A stretch of DNA of 64,000 nucleotides from RPQJ01 sp046347155. Its GTDB lineage: Bacteria; Pseudomonadota; Gammaproteobacteria; Steroidobacterales; Steroidobacteraceae. Where the stretch lies: positions 558,001 to 622,000 of the forward strand of contig JAXMGT010000002.1 in the NCBI GenBank assembly GCA_046347155.1, in the 5' to 3' direction. The position numbers and the translations under genes were made by a program. Positions 46,365-54,965 of this stretch are shown piece by piece. Below the pieces are notes generated by a model that saw nothing but the letters and a program-made list of their open reading frames with translations, made no database searches and was not told the DNA's origin. Positions within the stretch are counted from its first letter, which is position 1. Every line of letters starts with the position of its first letter.

Positions 46365-48329
46365 ATGAACATCCGCAAGTCGTCGCGTTCGGCCGGCTGG
46401 ACCGGCCTGCTCATCGCCGCTGCGTTCCTGGTCCTGCCGACCGCGGCACGCGCCGACGATGCCGCCTGCCTCAAGTGCCATGACGACGTGAAGGTGCAGT
46501 CGGCTGCCCACCCGGACCAGGGCTGCGTCGACTGCCACACGAACATCACGGACGCGAAGCACGACGCGCTGCCCGACGACCAGAAGCTCACCGGGAACCA
46601 GATTTGCTCCGCCTGCCACGCGATGGCCGGCAAGCAGCTGCCGAAGAGCGTCCATGAGAAGCACACCTGCCGCAAGTGCCACGGACCGTGGCACGAGGTG
46701 GATGTCGCGTCCGAGCCGGGCGCGCGGCTGTCGACGACGGGCCAGCTCGAGACCTGTGGCAAGTGCCACGACGAGGTGCTGCCCGGCTTCGAGAAGAGCG
46801 TGCACGGCAAGGGCCTGCTGAAGTCGGGCCTGACCGGTGCGGCGCCGACCTGCAGCAGCTGCCACGGCTCGCACAACATCATGGCCAAGGACGACCCGAA
46901 GGCGAAGACGGGTCACGCGAAGGCGCCCGAGACCTGCGGCAAGTGCCACACGTCGGTGCTCGTGGAATGGCAGGACCAGAGCACGCACGGCGCGCTGTGG
47001 AAGGACGGCAAGAACGGTCCCGTGTGCACGACCTGCCACATGGACGAGCACTCGGTGATGGACCCGACCTCGGCCGAGATGCGCAAGCACACGCCGGCCG
47101 ACTGCGGCGGCTGCCACGAGGAACAGTCCGAGACGTTCCGCGACAGCTTCCACGGCAAGGCGACCGAGCTCGGCTGGACGTCGGTCGCGGTCTGCTCCGA
47201 CTGCCACACGCCGCACGCGAACCTGCCGGCGAGCGACCCGCGGTCGAGCGTCAACCCGGCCAACCTCGAGCAGACCTGCGGCCGGTGCCACGAACAGGAC
47301 GTGAAGACCGCCGGGTTCCTGACCTTCGACCCGCACGTGAACCCGCACGACCCGGCCACCCGCTGGCAGATCCGATGGATCTACCTGTTCATGACCGGCC
47401 TGCTGCTCGGCGTGTTCGCGTTCTTCTTCTTCCACGACTTCCTGTGGCTGCAGCGCGCGTTCGTCGGCAAGCTGCGCGGCGAATTCAAGTCCGGGCACGG
47501 CGGCAGCGGTCCGTACGTGAAGCGCTTCAGCAACCCGCAGATCTGGCTGCACGTGAGCATCGTCGTGAGCTTCCTGCTGCTCGCGATCACCGGCCTGCCG
47601 CTCAAGTTCGCCGGTGCGCCGTGGGCCGGCAGCATGATCGAGCTGCTCGGCGGTGCGCGTTCGGCCGGCATCCTGCACCGGATCGGCGCGATCGTGACGT
47701 TCGGCTATTTCGCCGTGCACCTCGGGATGGTGCTGTGGGGAATGATCGTCCGCGGCGAGAAGGGCTACCTCTGGGGCTGGCGGTCGATGGTGCCGCAGTG
47801 GAAGGACGTCCAGGACTTCTTCGGCAACATGCGCTACTTCCTGTACCTCGGCCGGAAGCCGGACATCGACCGCTGGGCGTACTGGGAGAAGTTCGACTAC
47901 CTGGCGGTGTTCTGGGGCGTGGCGATGATCGGTGTCTCCGGGCTGATGCTGTGGCAGCCGGCATTCTTCGCCCGCTACGTGCCGGGCTGGGTGCTCAATG
48001 CCGCCTACATCATCCACAGCGACGAGGCGCTGCTCGCCACCGGGTTCATCTTCCTGTTCCACTTCTTCCACACGCACCTGCGGCCCGAGGCGTTCCCGAT
48101 GGATCCGGTGATCTTCACCGGCGTGATGCCGCTCGAGCGCTTCAAGGAAGAGCGTCCGCTCGAGTACCAGCGGATGGTGCAGGCGGGCCAGCTCGAGAAG
48201 CACCTGGTGCCGGCGCCCGAGAAATCGAACCTGCACGCGGCGTACGTGTTCGGGTTCCTGGCCGTCGCGATCGGGCTCGCCTGCGCGGTCGGCATCTTCG
48301 TCGCGCTGTGGGGGCAGTTCTTCGGGTGA
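46365..48329 (+). CDS. 11-heme cytochrome c fused to a cytochrome b-type membrane domain (CbcL-like)
   Basis: A 654-residue protein. A signal sequence (residues 1-30, cleavage near ARA-DD) precedes a periplasmic domain with 11 CXXCH motifs from C35 to H309. From about residue 331 to the end there are several membrane helices with paired histidines (WLHVSIVVSFLLLAITG, ILHRIGAIVTFGYFAVHLG, FLFHFFHTHL), as in diheme b-type quinone-reactive subunits. The design recalls Geobacter CbcL, an inner-membrane quinol oxidase used in metal reduction. It would pass electrons from quinol to periplasmic carriers. AGGAG precedes the ATG. The ImcH-like gene follows after 152 bases. The functional link is inferred. 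Confidence 0.82.
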   Translation: MNIRKSSRSAGWTGLLIAAAFLVLPTAARADDAACLKCHDDVKVQSAAHPDQGCVDCHTNITDAKHDALPDDQKLTGNQICSACHAMAGKQLPKSVHEKHTCRKCHGPWHEVDVASEPGARLSTTGQLETCGKCHDEVLPGFEKSVHGKGLLKSGLTGAAPTCSSCHGSHNIMAKDDPKAKTGHAKAPETCGKCHTSVLVEWQDQSTHGALWKDGKNGPVCTTCHMDEHSVMDPTSAEMRKHTPADCGGCHEEQSETFRDSFHGKATELGWTSVAVCSDCHTPHANLPASDPRSSVNPANLEQTCGRCHEQDVKTAGFLTFDPHVNPHDPATRWQIRWIYLFMTGLLLGVFAFFFFHDFLWLQRAFVGKLRGEFKSGHGGSGPYVKRFSNPQIWLHVSIVVSFLLLAITGLPLKFAGAPWAGSMIELLGGARSAGILHRIGAIVTFGYFAVHLGMVLWGMIVRGEKGYLWGWRSMVPQWKDVQDFFGNMRYFLYLGRKPDIDRWAYWEKFDYLAVFWGVAMIGVSGLMLWQPAFFARYVPGWVLNAAYIIHSDEALLATGFIFLFHFFHTHLRPEAFPMDPVIFTGVMPLERFKEERPLEYQRMVQAGQLEKHLVPAPEKSNLHAAYVFGFLAVAIGLACAVGIFVALWGQFFG

Positions 48330-48354
48330 CCGGGGAGACTGCAGCGTCGAATCC

Positions 48355-48389
48355 GGCGCGGGCCGGTCCCGACGGGACCGGCCCGCGCC
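48355..48389 (+). terminator. perfect 16-bp hairpin between the two cytochrome genes
   Basis: GGCGCGGGCCGGTCCC, a GAC loop and its exact complement, 26 bases after the first cytochrome's stop. There is no T tract, so it may be a weak terminator, an mRNA stabiliser, or the end of a processed transcript. Confidence 0.5.
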
Positions 48390-48481
48390 GCACCGTGACC
48401 CGGCTGGCCACCGTCGCCGGCGCGGCAGTATCCTAGCCTCCAAACGATTCCACCCGGTCCAAACGAAACTCGGGGTCAACG

Positions 48482-49948
48482 ATGGTCAAGAACTTCATCT
48501 CGGTGGTCACGCGCAGCACGTTCAGCCTGATCGGCGCGGCGCTCGCCACGGTGTCGCTGCTGCTGTTCGTCATCCTGTTCGCGGTGCAACTCGCGGGCTT
48601 CGAGGGCGGGCCGTACCTCGGCATCGTGAGCTACCTTTTCCTGCCGATGGTGATGGTGCTCGGCCTGCTCCTGATCCCGTTCGGCATCTGGCGGCAGAAG
48701 AAGCGCGCGCGTGCGGCCGCGGCCCACGGAGAAGCGGAGCCCGGACTGCCCGTCATCGACTTCAACCAGCCGCGCACGCGCAAGCTGGTCGCGACGTTCG
48801 GCATCATCACGCTGGTCGCGTCCGTGGTGCTCGCGGTCGGCACGTACAAGGGCGTCGAGTACATGGAGACCGTGCAGTTCTGCGGCACGACCTGCCACAC
48901 GGTGATGCAGCCGGAATACACGGCGCACCAGCGCTCGCCGCACTCCCGCGTCGCCTGCGCCGACTGCCACATCGGCCCGGGCGCCGACTGGTTCGTGAAG
49001 TCGAAGATCTCGGGCAGCTGGCAGCTGATCGCGGTTGCCTTCAACCTGTACCCGAAGCCGATCCCGACGCCGGTGCACAACCTTCGACCGGCGCGCGAGA
49101 CCTGTGAGCAGTGCCACTGGCCGGCCAAGTTCACCGGGGACAAGCTCAAGGTCCGGGTCCACTACGCGGACGACGAGCAGAACACCGAGCTCCACACGGT
49201 GCTGATGCTGAAGATCGGCGGCCAGCACGGCCGCGCCGCGTCCGGGATCCACTGGCACGTCTCGAAGGGCACGAAGATCCGGTTCCTGACCGACAAGAAC
49301 CGGGAGAAGATCTACGACGTCGAGCTGACCGATTCGGACGGCAAGGTCCACCTGTACAAGGACGGCCCGGCGCCTAAGGACGCCGAATGGCGCGACATGG
49401 ACTGCGTGGACTGCCACAACCGGCCGACCCACCAGTACCGCGAGCCGGCCAACGAGATCGACAACTCGATGGACCAGGGCTACATCGACACGTCGCTGCC
49501 GTACATCAAGCGCGAGGGCCTGCGCGCCGTGCAGGTAACCTACCCGACCCAGGAAGCGGCCCGCGCCGGCATCGCGAAGGACATCGCCGCGTTCTACGCG
49601 AAGAACTACCCCGAGGTGGCGAAGACGAAGGCGGCCGCGATCGAGCAGGCCGGCAAGGCGCTCGGCGACGTCTACTGCTGGAACGTGTTCCCGCTGATGA
49701 ACGTCACCTGGAACACCTACCCGAACCACATCGGCCACAAGCAGTCGCCCGGCTGCTTCCGCTGCCACGACAAGAAGCACGTGACGGACGACGGCCACAA
49801 GATCGGCAAGAAGTGCGACACCTGCCACACGCTGCTCGCCGAGGAGGAGGCCGATCCGGCGATCCTCTACCAGATGGCGGGCGAGGAGCCGCCGCCGCCG
49901 CCGGCCGCCGACGCGGCGCCGCCGTCGGACGAGACCGGGCGGGAGTGA
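48482..49948 (+). CDS. NapC/NirT-family multiheme cytochrome c (ImcH-like)
   Basis: A 488-residue membrane-anchored cytochrome. Hydrophobic segments lie at about residues 12-36, 48-70 and 103-122. Heme motifs are a CX3CH at C134-H139 (CGTTCH) and five CXXCH at C159, C208, C308, C425 and C445. The opening MVKNFISVVTRSTFSLIGAA and the TM-TM-TM-heme order resemble Geobacter ImcH, an inner-membrane quinol oxidase needed for high-potential electron acceptors. The C terminus is Pro-rich. It lies after the CbcL-like gene; their partners outside the window are unknown. Assignment to the NapC/NirT family is firm, the ImcH-like role is inference. Confidence 0.82.
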   Translation: MVKNFISVVTRSTFSLIGAALATVSLLLFVILFAVQLAGFEGGPYLGIVSYLFLPMVMVLGLLLIPFGIWRQKKRARAAAAHGEAEPGLPVIDFNQPRTRKLVATFGIITLVASVVLAVGTYKGVEYMETVQFCGTTCHTVMQPEYTAHQRSPHSRVACADCHIGPGADWFVKSKISGSWQLIAVAFNLYPKPIPTPVHNLRPARETCEQCHWPAKFTGDKLKVRVHYADDEQNTELHTVLMLKIGGQHGRAASGIHWHVSKGTKIRFLTDKNREKIYDVELTDSDGKVHLYKDGPAPKDAEWRDMDCVDCHNRPTHQYREPANEIDNSMDQGYIDTSLPYIKREGLRAVQVTYPTQEAARAGIAKDIAAFYAKNYPEVAKTKAAAIEQAGKALGDVYCWNVFPLMNVTWNTYPNHIGHKQSPGCFRCHDKKHVTDDGHKIGKKCDTCHTLLAEEEADPAILYQMAGEEPPPPPAADAAPPSDETGRE

Positions 49949-49993
49949 TGCTCGCCGGGCGCGGGCCGCGGGGTCCGCGCCCGGTGTCGCCGC

Positions 49994-50173
49994 TCAGCGG
50001 TCCCGGCCGGAGCCGCCGCGCGGGTCCTTGCCGGCGTGCTGGTCCTTGAGCCCGCAGTCGCTGCAGTGGTCGTCACCGCCGCCGCGGGCACTGCGCAGGA
50101 TCGAGCGCACCGCATAGACCGCCGCGACGACGACGATCACGACCACGAGCCCCTGTTCGAGTGCACCGCCCAC
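49994..50173 (-). CDS. FeoB-associated Cys-rich membrane protein
   Basis: A 59-residue protein starting at a GTG one base after the feoB stop. One membrane helix (LEQGLVVVIVVVAAVYAV) is followed by a short tail with CSDCG and several His, Asp and Lys residues. Small Cys-rich proteins of this type follow feoB in many bacteria and may assist Fe(II) transport, much as FeoC does. It is very short, so it would be easily overlooked. Confidence 0.8.
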   Translation of the reverse strand: MGGALEQGLVVVIVVVAAVYAVRSILRSARGGGDDHCSDCGLKDQHAGKDPRGGSGRDR

Positions 50174-50174
50174 C

Positions 50175-52049
50175 TCAGCCCCCGAGCGCCACGGCGACGC
50201 GGTAGGTGACGAACGCGGCGACGTAGGCGAGCACGAACAGGTACGCCGTCATCGCGAGCGGGTAGCGCCACGAATTCGTCTCGCGCCTCACGACGACCAG
50301 CGTCGACAGGCATTGCGGCGCGAACACGTACCACGCGAGCAGCGACAGCGCGGTCGCGAGGCTCCAGGTGCCGGCGATCATCGGCGCGAGCGTGGCGGAG
50401 ACGTCGTCGCCGGTGGCCGACAGCGAATAGACCGTGCCGAGCGCCCCGACCGCCACCTCGCGGGCGGCGAGTCCCGGCACCAGCGCGAGCGAGATCTGCC
50501 AGTTGAAGCCGATCGGCGCGAACACGAATTCGAGCGCGCGCCCGGCCATCCCGGCGTAGCTGTAGAGGATCGCCGGCCCTTCGGCGCCGGGCGGCGGGGC
50601 CGGGTAGGTCGAGAGGAACCACAGCACGATCATCAGCGCGAGGATGATCGTGCCCACCCGCTGCACGAACACGCTGGCCCGCTCCCAGAGGCCGAGCGCG
50701 AGGTTGCGCGGGTGCGGCCAGTGGTACTCGGGCAGCTCGAGCAGCAGCGGATGGTAGCTCGCGCGGAGCGCCGTGCGCTTCAGCAGGAACGCAACGGCCA
50801 TCGCGGCCAGGATCCCGGAAACGTACAGCGTGAAGAGCACGACGCCCTGCAGGTTGAACGGACCGACCGGCCGGTTCGGGATGAATGCGGCGATCACGAG
50901 CGCGTACACCGGCAGCCGCGCCGAGCAGGTCATCAGCGGCGCCACCATGATCGTCGCGAGCCGGTCCCGGACGTTCGGGATGGTGCGCGTGGCCATGATC
51001 CCGGGCACTGCGCAGGCGAAGCTCGAGAGCAGCGGGATGAACGCGCGGCCCGAGAGGCCGACACTGCCCATCAACCGGTCGAGCAGGTACGCCGCGCGCG
51101 GCAGGTAGCCGCTCTCCTCGAGCACCAGGATGAAGAAGAAGAGGATCAGGATCTGCGGCAGGAACACCAGCACGCTCCCGGCGCCGGCGATGATGCCGTC
51201 GACGATCAGGCTCCGGAGCAGGCCGTCCGGCATCACCGCCTGCACCCACGCGCCGAGCGAGGACATCGCGCCGTCGATCAGGTCCATCGGGCCCGTGGCC
51301 CAGCTGAACACGGCCTGGAACACGAAAAAGAGCAGGAACGCGAGGATCGCCGGGCCCGCGACCGGGTGCATCACGAGCGCGTCGGCGCGCCGGAGCGCGA
51401 CGCTGCGGGCGGGCTCCGCGTATCCGGCGGCCGCGAGGACCCGGCGCACTTCCCGCTGCGTCTGCTGGATGTGGTCGAAGCCGGGGTCGCGCCACTCGCG
51501 AGGCCGCGACGGGCCCGGGTGGGCGACCCGCTCGAGCGCCTGCACGAGGCCCGCGTGCCCGTCGCCCGTGACGGCCACCGTCTCGACGACCGGCACGCCG
51601 AGTTCCTGCTCGAGTCTCGCGCGGTCGAGCCGGAAGCCGCGCCGCCGCGCGATGTCGCTCATGTTGAGTGCGACGATCATCGGCACGCCGAGGTCGCGCA
51701 GCTCGAGCACGAGGCGCAGGTTGAGCCGCAGGTTCGTCGCGTCGGCGACGCAGACGACGAATTCGGGCGCTGCCTCGCCGGCGAGCCGGCCGAGCAGGCA
51801 GTCGCGCGTGATCGCCTCGTCGAGCGTGGTCGGCGTCAGGCTGTAGGAACCGGGCAGGTCGAGCACACGGTAGCGCCGGCGCGAGGGCCCGGTGAACGCG
51901 CCTTCCTTGCGCTCGACCGTGACGCCCGCGTAGTTTGCAACCTTCTGCCGGCTGCCGGTCAGACGGTTGAAGAGGGCGGTCTTGCCGCAATTCGGGACAC
52001 CGACCAGCGCCAGTCGCATGGTCTCGAGGGACTCGGCGTGCTCACTCAT
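50175..52049 (-). CDS. feoB: ferrous iron transporter FeoB
   Basis: A 624-residue inner-membrane Fe(II) importer. The N-terminal G domain has GVPNCGKT (17-24), DLPG (64-67) and NMSD (129-132), followed by a GDI-like region and a membrane domain with two Gate repeats (VLVFLPQILILFFFILVLEE; LSSFACAVPGIMATRTI). It is shorter than E. coli FeoB (773). It follows feoA by 7 bases and precedes the Cys-rich protein. Iron control is suggested by the Fur-like site upstream of feoA. Confidence 0.96.
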   Translation of the reverse strand: MSEHAESLETMRLALVGVPNCGKTALFNRLTGSRQKVANYAGVTVERKEGAFTGPSRRRYRVLDLPGSYSLTPTTLDEAITRDCLLGRLAGEAAPEFVVCVADATNLRLNLRLVLELRDLGVPMIVALNMSDIARRRGFRLDRARLEQELGVPVVETVAVTGDGHAGLVQALERVAHPGPSRPREWRDPGFDHIQQTQREVRRVLAAAGYAEPARSVALRRADALVMHPVAGPAILAFLLFFVFQAVFSWATGPMDLIDGAMSSLGAWVQAVMPDGLLRSLIVDGIIAGAGSVLVFLPQILILFFFILVLEESGYLPRAAYLLDRLMGSVGLSGRAFIPLLSSFACAVPGIMATRTIPNVRDRLATIMVAPLMTCSARLPVYALVIAAFIPNRPVGPFNLQGVVLFTLYVSGILAAMAVAFLLKRTALRASYHPLLLELPEYHWPHPRNLALGLWERASVFVQRVGTIILALMIVLWFLSTYPAPPPGAEGPAILYSYAGMAGRALEFVFAPIGFNWQISLALVPGLAAREVAVGALGTVYSLSATGDDVSATLAPMIAGTWSLATALSLLAWYVFAPQCLSTLVVVRRETNSWRYPLAMTAYLFVLAYVAAFVTYRVAVALGG

Positions 52050-52056
52050 GCGCGGC

Positions 52057-52326
52057 TCAGCCCTCGTCGACGGCGACCAGCACGGCCCGGGCCTCGCGGC
52101 GCCGCAGCGCGAACGTCGTGTTGCCGAGCCGGACCGCCATCGGGTCGCCGCCCGGCCAGACGGTCGCCACGACCTCGATCGGCTCGCCCGGCACGAACCC
52201 GAGTTCGAGCAGCCGCCGGCTCACCGTCGATTCAGCCTCGTCGCCGAGGCTCTGGGCGTCGTCGGCGACGCGGGCGACGACGCCTCGGTGGCCTTTCTGC
52301 AGGGTCGACAGACTGACGGGCGACAT
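52057..52326 (-). CDS. feoA: ferrous iron transport protein FeoA
   Basis: An 89-residue SH3-like protein that supports FeoB. It begins MSPVSLSTLQKGHRG and has the family's LLELGFVPGEPIEVVAT and DPMAVRLGNTTFALRRREA. The start at 52326 removes a 27-residue upstream extension that has no family match. It is the first gene of the feoA-feoB operon. Confidence 0.93.
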   Translation of the reverse strand: MSPVSLSTLQKGHRGVVARVADDAQSLGDEAESTVSRRLLELGFVPGEPIEVVATVWPGGDPMAVRLGNTTFALRRREARAVLVAVDEG

Positions 52327-52372
52327 GGGCGGGGCAGTGTCCGGGGAGGCGGGGACCACGGGCGAGTCTGTC

Positions 52373-52388
52373 GTTAATGAGAATCGTC
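52373..52388 (-). promoter_or_regulatory. possible Fur box upstream of feoA
   Basis: GTTAATGAGAATCGTC matches the TAATGATAATC half of the Fur consensus with one change. It lies 46 bases before the feoA start, between feoA and ctlX, and is the only AT-rich patch there. Confidence 0.4.
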
Positions 52389-52421
52389 CGCAACCGTGAC
52401 TTACCACAATAGAATCGGTGC

Positions 52422-53417
52422 ATGAATTCCGACCCCTCGACCCACGGGAACGACCCCGCCGGGGGCCCGGCCCGGGCCCAGTCGGCGCCCGCCGCGCTGA
52501 TGGTGCGGCCCGCGCGATTCGGCTGGAACCCGGACACGGCGGCGAGCAACGCCTTCCAGCACCGGTCGGATGCTGACGGCGGGGTGCCGGCGAGGGCGCG
52601 GGCCGAGGTGGACACGCTGGCCGCCGCGCTCACGGCCGCCGGTGTCCAGGTGATCGCACTCGATGAATCGGGACCCGACGCCTGCCCGGACGCGGTGTTC
52701 CCGAACAACTGGGTGACGATGCATCACGACGGCACGGTCGTGCTGTACCCGATGCTGGCCCCGAGCCGTCGGCTCGAGCGCCGCCTCGAACTCCTGACGG
52801 CCGTCGAGGCGCTCGGCGCTCGAGCGGTCACGAGGCTCGTCGACCTGTCGCACCACGAACGCCACGGACGCTTCCTCGAGGGCACCGGCAGTGTCGTGTT
52901 CGACCACGCGACGGGCGTCGCCTACGCCTGCCGTTCACCCCGCACCGACCCGGCCGTGCTCGATGAACTGTGCGACGAGGTCGGTTGCACGCCCTGCGTG
53001 TTCGACGCGACCGACGCGACGGGTCGGCCGGTCTACCACACGAACGTCGTGCTCTCGGTCGGCGCCCGGGTCGCGATCGCCTGCGCCGAGGCGATCGCAC
53101 CGGCCGACCGCGACGCCGTGCTCGAGCGGATCGCCACGGGCCGCGAGCTCGTGCGGGTCGATCGCGCGCAGATGAGCGAATTTGCCTGCAATGCGCTCGA
53201 GTTCAGGACGGCCGCCGGGCGTTCGGTGCTGGCGCTGTCCTCGCGCGCGTGGTCCGCGCTCGGCGCGGATACGCGGGCCCGGATCGCGGCGCGCGTGGAC
53301 GAGGTGGTCGCGGTGCCGGTTCCCACGATCGAGGCGATCGGCGGCGGATCCGTGCGGTGCATGCTGGCCGAGATCTTCCTGCCGCCGGTCGCGACGGCCA
53401 CCGAGCGTGTGTCGTGA
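52422..53417 (+). CDS. ctlX: citrulline utilisation hydrolase CtlX-like amidinotransferase
   Basis: A 331-residue member of the amidinotransferase/dimethylarginine dimethylaminohydrolase superfamily. The catalytic acidic region is PDAVFPNNWVTMHHDG, the EGTGSVVFDH segment follows, and the likely nucleophile is the late cysteine in GGSVRCMLAEIFLP. CtlX proteins hydrolyse citrulline or related guanidino compounds. The ATG at 52422 was used; it is divergent from feoA. Its stop overlaps the lipocalin-like gene. Confidence 0.88.
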   Translation: MNSDPSTHGNDPAGGPARAQSAPAALMVRPARFGWNPDTAASNAFQHRSDADGGVPARARAEVDTLAAALTAAGVQVIALDESGPDACPDAVFPNNWVTMHHDGTVVLYPMLAPSRRLERRLELLTAVEALGARAVTRLVDLSHHERHGRFLEGTGSVVFDHATGVAYACRSPRTDPAVLDELCDEVGCTPCVFDATDATGRPVYHTNVVLSVGARVAIACAEAIAPADRDAVLERIATGRELVRVDRAQMSEFACNALEFRTAAGRSVLALSSRAWSALGADTRARIAARVDEVVAVPVPTIEAIGGGSVRCMLAEIFLPPVATATERVS

Positions 53418-53878
53418 GCGGGCCGACGACACTGGAGCCGGCCCTGATTGCGCGTGCGCTGCCCGGCGCCTGGCGGCTCGAGCGCTGGTCGCTCGAGTAT
53501 GCCGACGGACGCACGGCGCGCCCGTTCACGCCGGGCGCCGAGGGCCTGATCCTCTACACGCCGGACGGCCACGTGTCCGCGGTGCTGCAGGCCCCGGGGC
53601 GCGGGCGCCTGCCGGGCGAGGACCTCACCCGCGTGCCCGACGCGGACAAGGCCGCCGCGTTCGGGAGCTACCTGCACTACGCGGGCCGCTGGCACGTCGA
53701 GGGCGAGTCGGTCGTCCACACGGTCGAGTTCTCGATGAACCCGAATCTCGCGGGGACCCGGCAGGTGCGGACCGTCGCACTCGACGGCGACCGACTCGAG
53801 CTCACGGCCCGCGAGCCGCTCGAGGGCGGTGGCGTCCGGGTCCACCGGCTCGTCTGGCGACGGGCGCCGGCGGGCTAG
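53414..53878 (+). CDS. lipocalin-like domain protein
   Basis: A 154-residue protein with LPGAWRLERWSLEYADGR, EGLILYTPDGHVSAVL and AFGSYLHYAGRW, matching the lipocalin-like (Lipocalin_5) family. No signal peptide is seen. The GTG start overlaps the ctlX stop by four bases, so it may act with CtlX, but ligand and role are unknown. Confidence 0.82.
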   Translation: MSGPTTLEPALIARALPGAWRLERWSLEYADGRTARPFTPGAEGLILYTPDGHVSAVLQAPGRGRLPGEDLTRVPDADKAAAFGSYLHYAGRWHVEGESVVHTVEFSMNPNLAGTRQVRTVALDGDRLELTAREPLEGGGVRVHRLVWRRAPAG

Positions 53879-54225
53879 CCGCCGGACTCCAGGTCGTCGA
53901 GGAATTCCACCGCGCGGCGCAGGTGGGGGATCACGATCGTGCCGCCGACGACGAGCCCGATGCTCATCGCCTCGACGATGGCCTTGCGATCGTTGCCGGC
54001 CCGTCGCGCCTCGACGAGGTGGTACTTCACGCAGTCGTCGCAGCGCAGCACGAGCGACGCCACGAGCCCGAGCAGTTCCTTCGTCTCCTTCGGCAGCGCG
54101 CCGTCCTCGCCGTAGGCCAGCGAATCGACGGAGTAGATCCGCTTGATGACGCGGTTGTCCTCCGCGAGGATGCGTTCGTTCATGCGCTCGCGATACGCCG
54201 CGAAGTCCTGCTCGAGCTTGCCCAT
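53875..54225 (-). CDS. carboxymuconolactone decarboxylase / AhpD-like protein
   Basis: A 116-residue all-helical protein with the CXXC redox motif in LRCDDCVKYHLVEARRAG and a later VVGGTIVIPHLRRAVEF helix. AhpD-like members reduce peroxiredoxin adaptors; CMD members act on ring lactones. The CXXC and short length favour an AhpD-like thiol role, though this is not certain. It converges with the lipocalin-like gene by 4 bases. Confidence 0.88.
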   Translation of the reverse strand: MGKLEQDFAAYRERMNERILAEDNRVIKRIYSVDSLAYGEDGALPKETKELLGLVASLVLRCDDCVKYHLVEARRAGNDRKAIVEAMSIGLVVGGTIVIPHLRRAVEFLDDLESGG

Positions 54226-54299
54226 CGGATCCTCCGGTGCGGTCGTCGGTCCACGCAGTGTACGCGCCGGCCGGCCGCGCCGGCGGCGCGCGCACCCGA

Positions 54300-54308
54300 T
54301 GCTAGAAT
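54300..54308 (+). promoter_or_regulatory. extended -10 promoter element upstream of plsY
   Basis: TGCTAGAAT, identical to the element before erpA, 18 bases before the plsY GTG. A GAGGAGGG ribosome site follows. Confidence 0.4.
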
Positions 54309-54326
54309 CGCTCCGAGGAGGGTCGC

Positions 54327-54965
54327 GTGCTCGAACTCGCGGTCAAGACGCTCGTCGCGTACCTGGTCGGTTCGCTGCTCGGCAGCCTGCTGCTCGGGCG
54401 GCTGCGCGGCGTCGACATACGGGAGCACGGCAGCGGCAACGCGGGCAGCACGAACGCGTTGCGTACGCAGGGGTGGGCATTCGGGGCCGCCGTGCTCGCG
54501 ATCGACGTGGGCAAGGCCTTCGTCGCCGTCGGCTGGCTGCCCGACGCCGTGCTGCCGGGCATCGGCCACGACCCGTCGATCCGCCGCGACTGGCTCGCGG
54601 TGGCCTGTGCGTGCGCCGTGATCGTCGGCCACGTGTACCCGGTGTTCTACGAGTTCCGCGGCGGGAAGGGTGCGGCGACGCTGCTCGGCGCAATCGCCTG
54701 CCTCGCGCCCGCCGCGCTCGTGCCGGTGCTCGGCGTGTGGCTCGCCTGCGTGGTGCTCACCGGGTACGTCGGCCTCGGGACGATGCTCGGGATGTCGGCA
54801 CTGCCGGTCTACGCGGCGGTCGCCCGGCCCGGCGACACGCCGCTGCTCGTGTTCGGGATCGCGACGGCGCTGTTCGTCATCTACACGCACCGTGCGAACC
54901 TGCAGCGGATGCGCGCGGGCACCGAGAATCGCGCGCGACGGCTGTGGCTGCTGCGGCCGAGATGA
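54327..54965 (+). CDS. plsY: glycerol-3-phosphate acyltransferase PlsY
   Basis: A 212-residue inner-membrane enzyme that transfers acyl groups from acyl-phosphate to glycerol-3-phosphate, the first step of phospholipid synthesis. Signatures are REHGSGNAGSTNALRTQG near the N terminus and YPVFYEFRGGKGAATLLG. The start is a GTG behind a strong GGAGGG site. Its stop overlaps birA by four bases. Confidence 0.95.
   Translation: MLELAVKTLVAYLVGSLLGSLLLGRLRGVDIREHGSGNAGSTNALRTQGWAFGAAVLAIDVGKAFVAVGWLPDAVLPGIGHDPSIRRDWLAVACACAVIVGHVYPVFYEFRGGKGAATLLGAIACLAPAALVPVLGVWLACVVLTGYVGLGTMLGMSALPVYAAVARPGDTPLLVFGIATALFVIYTHRANLQRMRAGTENRARRLWLLRPR

Noticed and set aside
46296..48479. A 727-codon frame opposite the first multiheme cytochrome
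   Set aside because: It is the antisense shadow of the cytochrome; composition is biased and no motif is seen.
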